Positions 1 to 7,723 of a stretch of DNA of 64,000 bases are shown piece by piece. Source of the stretch: Flavobacteriales bacterium UBA5040. GTDB taxonomy: Bacteria; Bacteroidota; Bacteroidia; Flavobacteriales; Weeksellaceae. The DNA is taken from assembly GCA_002415135.1 (NCBI GenBank), contig DIBY01000001.1:62001-126000 (forward strand), written 5' to 3'. A program made the position numbers and the translations under genes. Under the pieces are notes generated by a model. The model ran no database searches and was not told the origin of the DNA. It was given only the letters and a program-made list of their open reading frames with translations. Positions within the stretch are counted from its first letter, which is position 1, and each line of letters starts with the position of its first letter.

Positions 1-109
1 TTCATAATATTTTTTAATTTTAAATTCATTCAAATCTAAAAGAAAAAAGGGTGATAAAAGTATTTTTGTCTTGCATAATTCACGAAATTCAAAAGTATTA
101 AAACCTTAA

Positions 110-262
110 AAAACTGATAATCAACAACTAGAAGAATTAAACAAAAAAGAGCTTTCTCTTCCATTTTATCTTAAAATCAATGATCTCATCGACGATGATC
201 CAAGCATTTCGGAAAAATATTGCAAAATTATCATTAACAAAAAGGAAACATACTCTCTATAA
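110..262 (+). pseudogene. possible 3' remnant of an unidentified gene
   Basis: About 50 sense codons without an in-frame start run from just after a stop at 107-109 to TAA at 260-262. The inferred peptide is acidic/lysine-rich and looks coding (LSLPFYLKINDLIDDDPSIS is part of it), but no family is recognised. It sits directly upstream of the frameshifted regulator at 281. It could be the tail of a decayed gene whose front lies outside the window or has been lost, or simply chance open frame. Confidence 0.25.
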
Positions 263-280
263 ATTGATTATTTTTGCTTC

Positions 281-1803
281 ATGCGTACTCCATTAAAATT
301 CCTTCTGCTGATTGGTCTGAGCTTCGGCTTTTTTCCGGCTCAAAGTCGGTCGGATTTTAAACTACGCGTCGAAAATAGTTTCCTTAAACTGTATGAAAAT
401 CCAGATGTTGCATTGCATGCCGCCAAAGAAATTAGAAATGACGAAAATGCCTTGGTAACGAAAGATATTCTAACCCGAGCCTACTTGATGAAGGGCGACT
501 ACTTAGAATCGGTGCGCGATGCTTTTGAGAAATCGAATACCCCACATTCAAATCAGAAATTACTGAGAACTTTGATCATCGCACGAGAATTCTTCCATTT
601 AAATTTATATGAGCAAACCGCCAATCTCATTGAACCCGTTTTACTTGAGAAAAATAAATCTAAGAAAGACGAAGATCAAGGAGTTTATGCCAAGTTATTT
701 CAACTGGAAGCCAGAAATCTTATCGCTCTTAAAAAATTAGATACGCGGAAAAGAATCTACAAATAAGTTCTGATTATGCTCAAAATCAACAAAGTTCTTT
801 TGCTTTAATCTCAAAAGAAAATCAATATTTAAAAGCAACTCTTGAATTTGAAAAAGGAAATATAACAGAAGCTTTAAAAATATCCGATCAATTATTGCTT
901 GACTTACAATCAATCACTCGAGCGAAGTACCTTTTTGCCATAACGCAGCAGTTGCGTGGACAATTATTTTTTGAACAACAAAAGTATGACCAAGCCATAG
1001 AATGTTTACAAAAGGCTCTAAAACTGGTCGACAATATCAACTACACCGCTTTAAAAAGTAATCTTTATGAAGATCTGGCCAAAAATTACCTGGTCATTAA
1101 TAACGACAAAGAATTTAAATTTTATAAAGATCAATATCGAGAAACTTCTAAAATCTTAGAAGAGAATAAAAAGGAAGCACGCCGGGAACTGATTCTTTTG
1201 GGCACTGAATTGAATACTGAAAATAATAAATCTTACCTCGAAAAAAAGCAAAATCAGTGGCTTTACCTCTGCGGAATTTCAATATTCGTTGTATCATTAT
1301 TGACGTACATTTTTACCAGAGAAGTGCAGCGCGGTAAGTCTCTAATAAAGCAAATTCACTTTTTCAGATCGATTAAAGTGAAACAAAATGAGTCTGTAAA
1401 AGCGGACATGAAAACGAAGGAAGTTCCTAAGAAACAACTCATTATTCCAAAAGAAACCGAGCAACAAATTCTACAAGGTTTACAGGAATTTGAAGAGTCA
1501 AAAAAATATCTGGATAACAATATGTCTTTGGCAACCTTGGCGGTAGAACTGGAAACGAACACAAAATATCTTTCTGAAATTATCAATAAATACAAAGACA
1601 AAAACTTCAATACGTACATTAACGAGTTGCGGATAAAATATGTAATTCAACTTTTATCAACGGACCGCAGTTACTTGCAATACAAAATAAGTTATATCGC
1701 AGAAATTGGTGGATTTACGTCGCACAGTGCTTTTACCAACGTATTCAAAATAATTACCGGAATGTCGCCTCAAGAATATATGCAGACTTTAAGAAATATT
1801 TAA
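281..1803 (+). pseudogene. TPR-containing AraC-type transcriptional regulator, frameshifted
   Basis: Two open frames, 281-766 and from about 748 to 1803, encode consecutive parts of one protein. The first gives a signal-like N-terminus and helical repeats; the second continues the TPR-like helices, then a single membrane segment (WLYLCGISIFVVSLLTYIF) and a C-terminal AraC-type helix-turn-helix ending in GMSPQEYMQTLRNI. Around 743-748 the bases ACGCGG would give a continuous frame (D-T-A-E-K-N-L-Q) if one G were added, restoring about 507 residues. This architecture, periplasmic TPR sensor plus membrane anchor plus cytoplasmic AraC domain, is common in Chryseobacterium relatives. Either a true one-base deletion or a sequencing error; there is no homopolymer at the site. 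The downstream TPR gene starts 3 bases after its stop. Confidence 0.75.
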
Positions 1804-1806
1804 AAA

Positions 1807-2958
1807 ATGCGATTATTTAAATTTTATTTTCTGTTTCTTTTATTTTGGTCTGTTAGTTTTACAGCTCAAAACACCAATGATTCTCTCAAAAAAAGAGCGA
1901 ATAGCGTGATCTATGAACAACCTGATGAAAGCATCTCTATTGCATTAAAACTGCTCAAAGGCGAAAAAAGAGTTGATGAAATTGCGCATCTTTATATGTT
2001 AATTTCTAATGCCTACATCGCAAAAAGAAATAATGACAGCTCTCTTATTTATATTTTAAAAGCGGCAGATCTTATCAACAAAGAATCTTTACCAACGACC
2101 AAAATTAAAATTTTGAATTCTGTCGCAGTTCAGTATCAACAGATGGAACTGTATGATAAAGCTTTAGAAACTTTGGATCAGTCGCTGCAACTCACCGAAA
2201 AATTAGAGGCAAATGACAAAGACCGACTTTTCAATGCTGGATTTAATTATGCGGTTCGAGGAATGATTTACCGCAATCAGTCGAATCCTGATTTAGCTTT
2301 GGAGAAATTTAAAATGGCAGCGGTGAATTTTCAAAAACTCACTTTAGATCGGAAATCGGCGGCGAACCTCAGTATTATTTATTACAACATTGGCTACTGT
2401 TACATTGATTTAATGCAGTTGCAGCAAGCCTCAGCATACTTTCAAAAATCAGAAGAATATGCAAAAACCGGAGAGGCGAAAAGTTTAGAAGCCTACGCTT
2501 TAAAGGGAAAAGGAGAAACTTTATTTCTGACTCAAAATTATGGAGCTTCACTGCAGACGCTTTACGAAGCAGAAAAAATGGCTTTACCAGTCGGAGATTT
2601 AGTTCTGAATGAAGGACTTTATAAATTGATTGCAGATAATAATTTGGTTCTGAATGATTTCGATAAATTTCAAAATTACAACAGCAAATATTTAGAAATT
2701 CAGAAAACGCTGGAACAAAATGATTTAAAATCACTGAACCGATATTTGAATACTCAAAATTTGGAACAGCAGGAGATTCATGCAAAAGTCGCCAAAGAAT
2801 ATAGAATCTATCTGTGGATCACAATTGTTATTGCATTGCTTTTGATTGCTTTTTTATCAAAAAAAATCATTGATCAGATGAAGGGAAACCGTCGTAAGAA
2901 AAAATTAATCGAAACACTTACCAAATCTAAGCAAGCTCCATCAACCTCAAAAACTTAG
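1807..2958 (+). CDS. TPR-repeat membrane protein without DNA-binding domain
   Basis: 383 residues. An N-terminal signal peptide ends near FTAQ; a long array of TPR-like helical pairs follows (for example the segments around YDKALETLDQSLQL and QQASAYFQKSEEYAK). One membrane segment near residues 330-350 (IYLWITIVIALLLIAFL) leads to a short, very basic cytoplasmic tail. It has the same layout as the regulator just upstream but stops where that protein carries its AraC domain, so it cannot bind DNA in the same way. The gene starts 3 bases after the upstream stop, implying co-transcription. A role as partner or decoy of the upstream sensor is inference only; no catalytic motif is visible. Confidence 0.75.
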   Translation: MRLFKFYFLFLLFWSVSFTAQNTNDSLKKRANSVIYEQPDESISIALKLLKGEKRVDEIAHLYMLISNAYIAKRNNDSSLIYILKAADLINKESLPTTKIKILNSVAVQYQQMELYDKALETLDQSLQLTEKLEANDKDRLFNAGFNYAVRGMIYRNQSNPDLALEKFKMAAVNFQKLTLDRKSAANLSIIYYNIGYCYIDLMQLQQASAYFQKSEEYAKTGEAKSLEAYALKGKGETLFLTQNYGASLQTLYEAEKMALPVGDLVLNEGLYKLIADNNLVLNDFDKFQNYNSKYLEIQKTLEQNDLKSLNRYLNTQNLEQQEIHAKVAKEYRIYLWITIVIALLLIAFLSKKIIDQMKGNRRKKKLIETLTKSKQAPSTSKT

Positions 2959-2959
2959 G

Positions 2960-2991
2960 TTTGCCAAAAGCTTATTAGTTTTGTATTTTTG
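2960..2991 (+). promoter_or_regulatory. Bacteroidota-type promoter of trpS
   Basis: TTTG at 2960-2963, a 20-base spacer, then TATTTTTG at 2984-2991, matching the Bacteroidota TTTG/TAnnTTTG promoter. It covers the upstream TTG codon at 2981 that would otherwise extend trpS, so translation must begin at ATG 3014. Confidence 0.75.
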
Positions 2992-3013
2992 CTCTCAAAT
3001 TACATCAAAACAC

Positions 3014-3982
3014 ATGTCCAGAATACTTACCGGAATACAAGCAACAGGAACACCGCATTTGGGAAACCTTTTAGGAGCGATTATTCCAGCTATTGAATTG
3101 TCTAAAAAACCAGATAACGAATCGTTTTTGTTTATCGCCAACCTGCACTCTTTAACCCAGATTAAAAACGCAGAAGAACTGAAACAAAACACTTACGAAA
3201 TCGCAGCAGCCTGGCTAGCTTGTGGTCTAGACACCAACAAAACATTTTTTTACAGACAAAGTGATATCGCTGAAACTTGTGAATTAACCTGGTATTTATC
3301 GTGCTTTTTTCCTTATCAAAGATTAACGCTGGCTCACTCATTTAAAGATAAAGCCGACCGTTTGGACGATGTTAATGCAGGATTATTTACTTATCCAGTT
3401 TTAATGGCGGCAGATATTTTATTATACGATGCGGAAATTGTTCCTGTTGGAAAAGACCAGTTACAGCACTTAGAAATGGCGCGTGATATGGGTGCCAGAT
3501 TCAATCATCAAATGGGAGAGATTTTTGTTTTGCCACAAGCAGAATTACAGGAAGACACCAAATATGTTCCGGGAACCGATGGTCAAAAAATGTCGAAATC
3601 GAGAGGAAACATCATCAATATATTTTTACCGGAAAAGGAATTGAAAAAACAGGTAATGGGAATTGATACGGATTCTAAATCTCTTGAAGAGCCAAAAGAT
3701 CCGGAAACCGACAAAGTTTTTGCTTTATATGAATTGATTGCAACACCTGAACAGACTGAAATTTTAAGACAAAAATATTTAGCCGGAAATTTCGGTTATG
3801 GTCACGCTAAAACAGAATTACTGAATTTAATTCTGACCAGATTTGCGACGGAAAGAGAACTGTTCACGTATTACATGAACAACTTGCCAGAACTGGAAGA
3901 TAAGCTACAGGAAGGCGCTGCTAAAACGCGGGCAATCGCTTTACAGACTTTAAGTAGAGTGCGAAAAAGCGTTGGCGTTTAA
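3014..3982 (+). CDS. trpS: tryptophan--tRNA ligase
   Basis: Class I aminoacyl-tRNA synthetase that charges tRNA-Trp in the cytoplasm. 322 residues, normal for bacterial TrpS. The class signature is seen as TPHLGN (residues 13-18), and the KMSKS loop as KMSKSRGN (192-199). The LAHSFKDK and VGKDQLQHLEMARD segments are typical of the family. The start is ATG 3014: the longer frame from TTG 2981 would lie inside the promoter box. Monocistronic, closed by the hairpin at 4001-4031. Confidence 0.97.
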   Translation: MSRILTGIQATGTPHLGNLLGAIIPAIELSKKPDNESFLFIANLHSLTQIKNAEELKQNTYEIAAAWLACGLDTNKTFFYRQSDIAETCELTWYLSCFFPYQRLTLAHSFKDKADRLDDVNAGLFTYPVLMAADILLYDAEIVPVGKDQLQHLEMARDMGARFNHQMGEIFVLPQAELQEDTKYVPGTDGQKMSKSRGNIINIFLPEKELKKQVMGIDTDSKSLEEPKDPETDKVFALYELIATPEQTEILRQKYLAGNFGYGHAKTELLNLILTRFATERELFTYYMNNLPELEDKLQEGAAKTRAIALQTLSRVRKSVGV

Positions 3983-4000
3983 TCCAGGACTTCAAACTAA

Positions 4001-4031
4001 AAAGCCTTTCCGATTTGGAAAGGCTTTTTTT
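4001..4031. terminator. bidirectional terminator between trpS and the HAD gene
   Basis: AAAGCCTTTCC, a 5-base loop, then GGAAAGGCTTTTTTT. The stem is perfect and flanked by A and T runs on both sides, so it can end trpS on the plus strand and the converging HAD gene on the minus strand, whose last codons overlap it. Confidence 0.85.
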
Positions 4032-4725
4032 ATAGTAATTCTTTTAATTCAATTAGTTTTTTAATGACTTTCACCTCATCAGCTTCGAACTTATCATCGA
4101 ACACATCGAAATAAATAACTTGTAAGCCAAAAGATTTGCCACCTTCTACGTCGGCAATCCAGTCGTCACCGATCATGATCGATTCTGCTGGTGATGCTTT
4201 AGCCTTTTTCAAAGCGTAATCATAAATCTCCGGTTGCGGTTTTCTGATATTGATTTCATCAGCGCTGGTAATAGTCTGGAAGTAATTTTGAATTCCTGAA
4301 AGTTCACATTTTTTGTGGGTGACTTCTTCAAAACCATTGGAAAGAATATGCAATTGATAACCTTTGTCGTGAAGATATTCCAACACCTCAAAAGCGCCGG
4401 GCACTAAATCATTATAGTTAAGAATTTCATCTAAAAAATTACTTTCAAAAGCTTGCGCTAAGTCGAAATCATCAATTCCAAAAAACAGAAAAGAATCATA
4501 GAACCGGTGTTTCCTTAAATATTCTTTATCGATCTCGCCATCCCGAATTTGCTCCCATAACCTTTCGTTGATGGTGAAATATTCACGATGGAAATCATCA
4601 AAATCTAAATTGTATTTGTCGCGGACTTCCTGTCTTTTAAAAATCTCCTTTAAAGTTGAAAAGGCATTTCCACGGTGGTCCCAAAGGGTATTGTCTAGGT
4701 CAAAAAAAATGTGCTGAATTTTCAT
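4030..4725 (-). CDS. yjjG: HAD-superfamily hydrolase, YjjG-type noncanonical pyrimidine nucleotidase
   Basis: 231 residues from ATG 4725. Motif I is FFDLDNT with the nucleophile Asp near residue 9; a helical cap follows; motif II is HILSNGF; and motif IV is MIGDDWIADVEGG. The WDHRGNA segment after motif I is characteristic of YjjG-like 5'-nucleotidases that dephosphorylate non-canonical pyrimidine nucleoside monophosphates, which is the basis of the call; substrate is not provable from sequence. The longer TTG start lies in a TAAATTTG promoter box only a few bases before ATG, so the transcript would be leaderless or nearly so. Confidence 0.85.
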   Translation of the reverse strand: MKIQHIFFDLDNTLWDHRGNAFSTLKEIFKRQEVRDKYNLDFDDFHREYFTINERLWEQIRDGEIDKEYLRKHRFYDSFLFFGIDDFDLAQAFESNFLDEILNYNDLVPGAFEVLEYLHDKGYQLHILSNGFEEVTHKKCELSGIQNYFQTITSADEINIRKPQPEIYDYALKKAKASPAESIMIGDDWIADVEGGKSFGLQVIYFDVFDDKFEADEVKVIKKLIELKELL

Positions 4726-4751
4726 ACAGCACAAATTTAGGTAAATAAAGA

Positions 4752-4886
4752 TTAATTCTTAGAAACAATATGAATTTTTGATTTCGATTTTAGAGCCTGA
4801 ATGCTTTGCGAAAAGCTAAGTAAAAAATCGATGGTTTGTTTCTTTGGTGTCAATAGTCTTTCATTTAAAGTGTAATTGTTTTTCAT
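4752..4886 (-). CDS. small conserved-looking basic protein, 44 residues
   Basis: ATG at 4886 to TAA at 4752-4754 encodes 44 residues beginning MKNNYTLNERLLTPKKQTID and ending SKIHIVSKN. Codon use matches neighbouring genes, and the middle (FLLSFSQSIQAL) would form an amphipathic helix. It lies 41 bases downstream of the sigma-factor stop on the same strand, so co-transcription is likely. No family is recognised. It fills what would otherwise be a 200-base gap. A co-regulated small partner of the sigma factor is possible but unproven. Confidence 0.6.
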   Translation of the reverse strand: MKNNYTLNERLLTPKKQTIDFLLSFSQSIQALKSKSKIHIVSKN

Positions 4887-4927
4887 ACGCGAAAAGTTTA
4901 ACTAAAAACGGAAGTTTCTTCATATTA

Positions 4928-5518
4928 TTATCTGGTTAAAACAATTTGATGTTCTTCCATAATTTTTCTTAAATTAATCAACGCATATCGCACTCTTCCC
5001 AGGGTGGTATTGATGCTTGAATCGGTTTGATCAGCAATTTCTTTAAATGACAATCCATCAAAAAACCGAAGTTTGATCACCTCCTGCTGATTTTCTGGCA
5101 GATAGTCCAGCATTCTCATTAAATCTTCCTGAATCTGTCTGCTGATTAATTGCTCTTCAATATTTTCTTCCTGAACTGAGATCAAATCGAAAATAGAGAA
5201 TTCTTCGTTATCGTAAGACGTTTCGGAAACTTTGTTATGTTTTGCTTTTAAGCGGAAATGATCGATCACCAGGTTGTGTGCTATTCTTTTTGCCCATAAC
5301 ACAAACTTCCCTTCTTCATTGTACCGACCTTCTTTTAGGGTAATAATAATTTTCATGAAGGTATCCTGGAAAATATCATTTGCCAAGGTTTCATCCATTA
5401 ACTTAAAAAAAATATAGGTGAAAATTTCCTTCTGATGCCTTTCAATAAGTACGGCGAGTGCTTTTTCGTTGCCTTCTTTGAAACTTGAAATCAGCCAACT
5501 GTCTGTATTTTTAATCAT
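4928..5518 (-). CDS. RNA polymerase sigma factor, sigma-70/ECF family
   Basis: 196 residues from ATG 5518; an upstream TTG at 5542 would add eight residues. Region 2 is visible as ANDIFQDTFMKIIITL, followed by FVLWAKRIAHNLVIDHFR. After an acidic linker, region 4 reads QQEVIKLRFFDGLSFKEIAD with the helix-turn-helix continuing through NTTLGRVRYALINLRK. Region 1.1 and region 3 are absent, as in ECF sigma factors. No anti-sigma factor gene with a membrane segment is adjacent, which is unusual for extracytoplasmic types and suggests control at the transcript level. The 44-residue gene at 4752-4886 follows on the same strand. Confidence 0.9.
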   Translation of the reverse strand: MIKNTDSWLISSFKEGNEKALAVLIERHQKEIFTYIFFKLMDETLANDIFQDTFMKIIITLKEGRYNEEGKFVLWAKRIAHNLVIDHFRLKAKHNKVSETSYDNEEFSIFDLISVQEENIEEQLISRQIQEDLMRMLDYLPENQQEVIKLRFFDGLSFKEIADQTDSSINTTLGRVRYALINLRKIMEEHQIVLTR

Positions 5519-5691
5519 AACACTATTCAATATTTTGTTCAAGAATTTAGACCTGTTAAGTGCAGGCTGCTAGAATTCCATTATTTAAAACTGATAGAGT
5601 TTATGATCTATAAATTGGCTTTGTTGTGAGGGGCTAAATTAGTAAAAAAGTTAATACTCTGTTAACTAATTAATAAAAAATCGTAAAATAA

Positions 5692-6183
5692 TCATTTTAA
5701 TAAGTCGTGAAGCATGACTAATGGTAGATTTATGGTAAAATTAATATTGACTCCTTTGAGCTCTTTTCCGTTGATTCCGGCTTTGTCGATTGGGAAGGCA
5801 TAACCTCCAGTCAGATCAATGAGTCCAAATAAAGTAACGCCGGCTTTTGGTGCGATATATTTCGTGGTCGCTTCTGCACCAGCTAAAAAATAAATGGCGT
5901 GATATAAATCTACATTCCTTTCAAAATTAAATAAAATATCTCCCTGAACTTTGGGCATAATTGCAAACTTTCCATTCACGCTTCCCATCATTCCGGCAAC
6001 TCCTAAGCGGTAAACAACATCATCAGTCTGCAGAAAAAGCAATCTTCCACCAACTTCTGCGAAACTTTGATTTTGGTAGACGTAACCAGCGTGAACCATC
6101 TTATGCACTGTTAATTGTGCTTTCGTAATTCCGAAAAACATCAGAAACAATAACGTTGAAAAAACGAGCTTCTTCTTCATCAA
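5692..6183 (-). CDS. secreted or outer-membrane protein of unknown function
   Basis: 163 residues. A clear signal peptide (KKKLVFSTLLFLMFFGITKA, then QLTVHK) is followed by short beta-strand-like stretches rich in glycine and aromatics (VGGRLLFLQ, YHAIYFLAGAEATTKYIAPK, GVTLFGLIDLTGGYAFPI). This looks like a small beta-barrel or periplasmic beta protein. I do not recognise a named family. It is separated from metK by that gene's terminator, so is probably transcribed alone or with weak read-through. Confidence 0.7.
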   Translation of the reverse strand: MMKKKLVFSTLLFLMFFGITKAQLTVHKMVHAGYVYQNQSFAEVGGRLLFLQTDDVVYRLGVAGMMGSVNGKFAIMPKVQGDILFNFERNVDLYHAIYFLAGAEATTKYIAPKAGVTLFGLIDLTGGYAFPIDKAGINGKELKGVNINFTINLPLVMLHDLLK

Positions 6184-6210
6184 TATAATTTTATAAGTGG
6201 GTATAAAGAT

Positions 6211-6249
6211 AAAAAAACTGCTTTAACATTTCTGAAAAAGCAGTTTTTT
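6211..6249 (-). terminator. terminator of metK
   Basis: On the minus strand AAAAAACTGCTTT and AAAGCAGTTTTTTT enclose an 11-base loop and end in a T run, just beyond the metK stop codon. Confidence 0.75.
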
Positions 6250-6255
6250 ATATTT

Positions 6256-7536
6256 CTAAAGATTAAATTCTTTTTTGATCTCCTCTACTTTGTCGAGTTT
6301 TTCCCAGGTAAAGAATTCTAGATCTTTTATGACCAGGTCTTCTCCATTGGCTCTCTTGAAAGTTTTGTCAGCGATATAATGCTCTCTTCCCATGTGACCA
6401 TAAGAAGCAGTTTCCTGATAAATTGGATTTCTCAATTTCAAATTTTGTTCAATCGCGTAAGGTCTAAGGTCAAAAATCTTTTGAACTCTCGCTGAAATTT
6501 CTCCGTCTTGCAAACCTAATTTCGACGTTCCGTACGTATTGATATATAATCCACAAGGTTCTGCAACACCGATCGCGTAAGAAACCTGCACTAAAATTTC
6601 AGAGGCAACACCGGCTGCAACTAAATTTTTAGCCATGTGACGAACTGCGTACGCCGCACTTCTATCAACTTTCGAAGGGTCTTTTCCGGAGAAAGCACCA
6701 CCGCCGTGACCGCCTTTTCCACCATAAGTATCAACGATGATCTTTCTTCCTGTTAAACCTGTATCGCCGTGTGGACCACCGATCACAAATTTACCGGTAG
6801 GATTAACATGGTATTTAATCTTGTCGTTAAAAAGATCCTGGATTTCTTTTTTCTGTTTTGCTTTAATTTTCGGGATCAGAATTTCAATCATATCCTTTCT
6901 GATTTTCGCCAACATTGCTTCTTCACTGCCGAAATCATCATGCTGTGTAGAAATTACGATCGAATCAATTCTCACTGGTTTGTGATCATCAGAATATTCA
7001 ATGGTTACCTGCGATTTTGCATCTGGACGAAGATATTTAATAGCATCATTCTCTCTTCTTAAGACTGCTAATTCTTTCAGAATGGTATGTGCTAAATCCA
7101 AAGCCAATGGCATATAGTTATCGGTTTCATCGGTTGCATAACCGAACATCATTCCCTGATCACCTGCTCCTTGCTTATTTGCTTTGGTTTCGAAATCATC
7201 ATCTTCATGAGCACGATCCACTCCTTGATTAATATCTGGAGATTGCTCGTGAATTGCAGAAATGACTCCGCAAGAATCACCCGCGAACATATATTCTCCT
7301 TTGGTGTATCCAATTCCGTTGATTACTCTTCTGGCAATATCCTGTACATCAAGATAGGCGCTGGATTTCACTTCTCCCGCCAAAACTACCTGCCCCGTGG
7401 TCACTAAAGTTTCACAAGCTACTTTTGAGGTAGGATCATTTGCAAGGAAATTATCGATTAAGGCATCGGATATTTGATCAGCCACTTTATCTGGGTGTCC
7501 TTCGGAAACCGACTCAGAGGTAAATAAATAAGACAT
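6256..7536 (-). CDS. metK: S-adenosylmethionine synthetase
   Basis: Makes S-adenosylmethionine from methionine and ATP in the cytoplasm. 426 residues, slightly longer than E. coli MetK, as is usual in Bacteroidota. Seen in order: GHPDKVADQISDA (residues 13-25, ATP/Mg site), GAGDQGMMFGYATDET (around 123-138) and the P-loop-like GGHGGGAFSGKDPSKVDRSA (around 275-294). The ATG at 7536 follows a leader of roughly 130 bases from the predicted promoter. That leader contains a SAM-II-like element, which implies feedback control by the enzyme's product. Confidence 0.97.
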   Translation of the reverse strand: MSYLFTSESVSEGHPDKVADQISDALIDNFLANDPTSKVACETLVTTGQVVLAGEVKSSAYLDVQDIARRVINGIGYTKGEYMFAGDSCGVISAIHEQSPDINQGVDRAHEDDDFETKANKQGAGDQGMMFGYATDETDNYMPLALDLAHTILKELAVLRRENDAIKYLRPDAKSQVTIEYSDDHKPVRIDSIVISTQHDDFGSEEAMLAKIRKDMIEILIPKIKAKQKKEIQDLFNDKIKYHVNPTGKFVIGGPHGDTGLTGRKIIVDTYGGKGGHGGGAFSGKDPSKVDRSAAYAVRHMAKNLVAAGVASEILVQVSYAIGVAEPCGLYINTYGTSKLGLQDGEISARVQKIFDLRPYAIEQNLKLRNPIYQETASYGHMGREHYIADKTFKRANGEDLVIKDLEFFTWEKLDKVEEIKKEFNL

Positions 7537-7579
7537 ATTTCTATTGTTTTTTGATTAAAAAATAGAAGTAAAAATAGGT

Positions 7580-7641
7580 GATTGCAATAAGGAACTAAAA
7601 GAGAAAAATCGGTTTTAGCATTTTTTTATGAGGTTGCAATC
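7580..7641 (-). promoter_or_regulatory. anti-aptamer nested hairpin in the metK leader
   Basis: On the minus strand GATTGCAA (7641-7634) is perfectly complementary to TTGCAATC (7587-7580), and inside it CTAAAA (7618-7613) is complementary to TTTTAG (7600-7595). The two stems are nested. The upstream arms are the two conserved strands of the SAM-II-like aptamer, so this fold and the ligand-bound pseudoknot exclude one another. The pairing is seen directly; its role as expression platform is inference. Confidence 0.55.
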
Positions 7642-7660
7642 AGTACAAATTTTTCCTCCT
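7611..7660 (-). promoter_or_regulatory. candidate SAM-II riboswitch aptamer upstream of metK
   Basis: Read on the minus strand, the order is: P1 5' arm AGGAGG (7660-7655); loop with ATTT and ending ATTGCAA; P1 3' arm CCTC; an A-rich linker ATAAAAAAAT; then GCTAAAA. The same order (P1, AUUU, AUUGCAA, P1', AUAAAU, GCUAAAA) is characteristic of SAM-II aptamers. It starts about 7 bases after the predicted transcription start. P1 is only four contiguous base pairs and the second pseudoknot helix is weak here, which keeps the call provisional. Its placement ahead of metK fits SAM feedback. Confidence 0.6.
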
Positions 7661-7673
7661 GTAATTATTGATG

Positions 7674-7704
7674 CAAATTTAGATACTATTTATTAAAGCA
7701 CAAA
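7674..7704 (-). promoter_or_regulatory. promoter of metK
   Basis: On the minus strand TTTG, a 19-base spacer and TAAATTTG (7681-7674) form a near-perfect Bacteroidota promoter. Predicted transcription start is near 7667, giving a leader of about 130 bases, long for this genome. Confidence 0.75.
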
Positions 7705-7723
7705 ATTTATTTCATCATAAAGA

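Noticed and set aside
2375..2785. 136-residue minus-strand frame inside the TPR gene
   Set aside because: Antisense shadow of the TPR array; composition and lack of promoter argue against it.
6769..7062. plus-strand frames opposite metK
   Set aside because: Shadow frames opposite a highly conserved gene.
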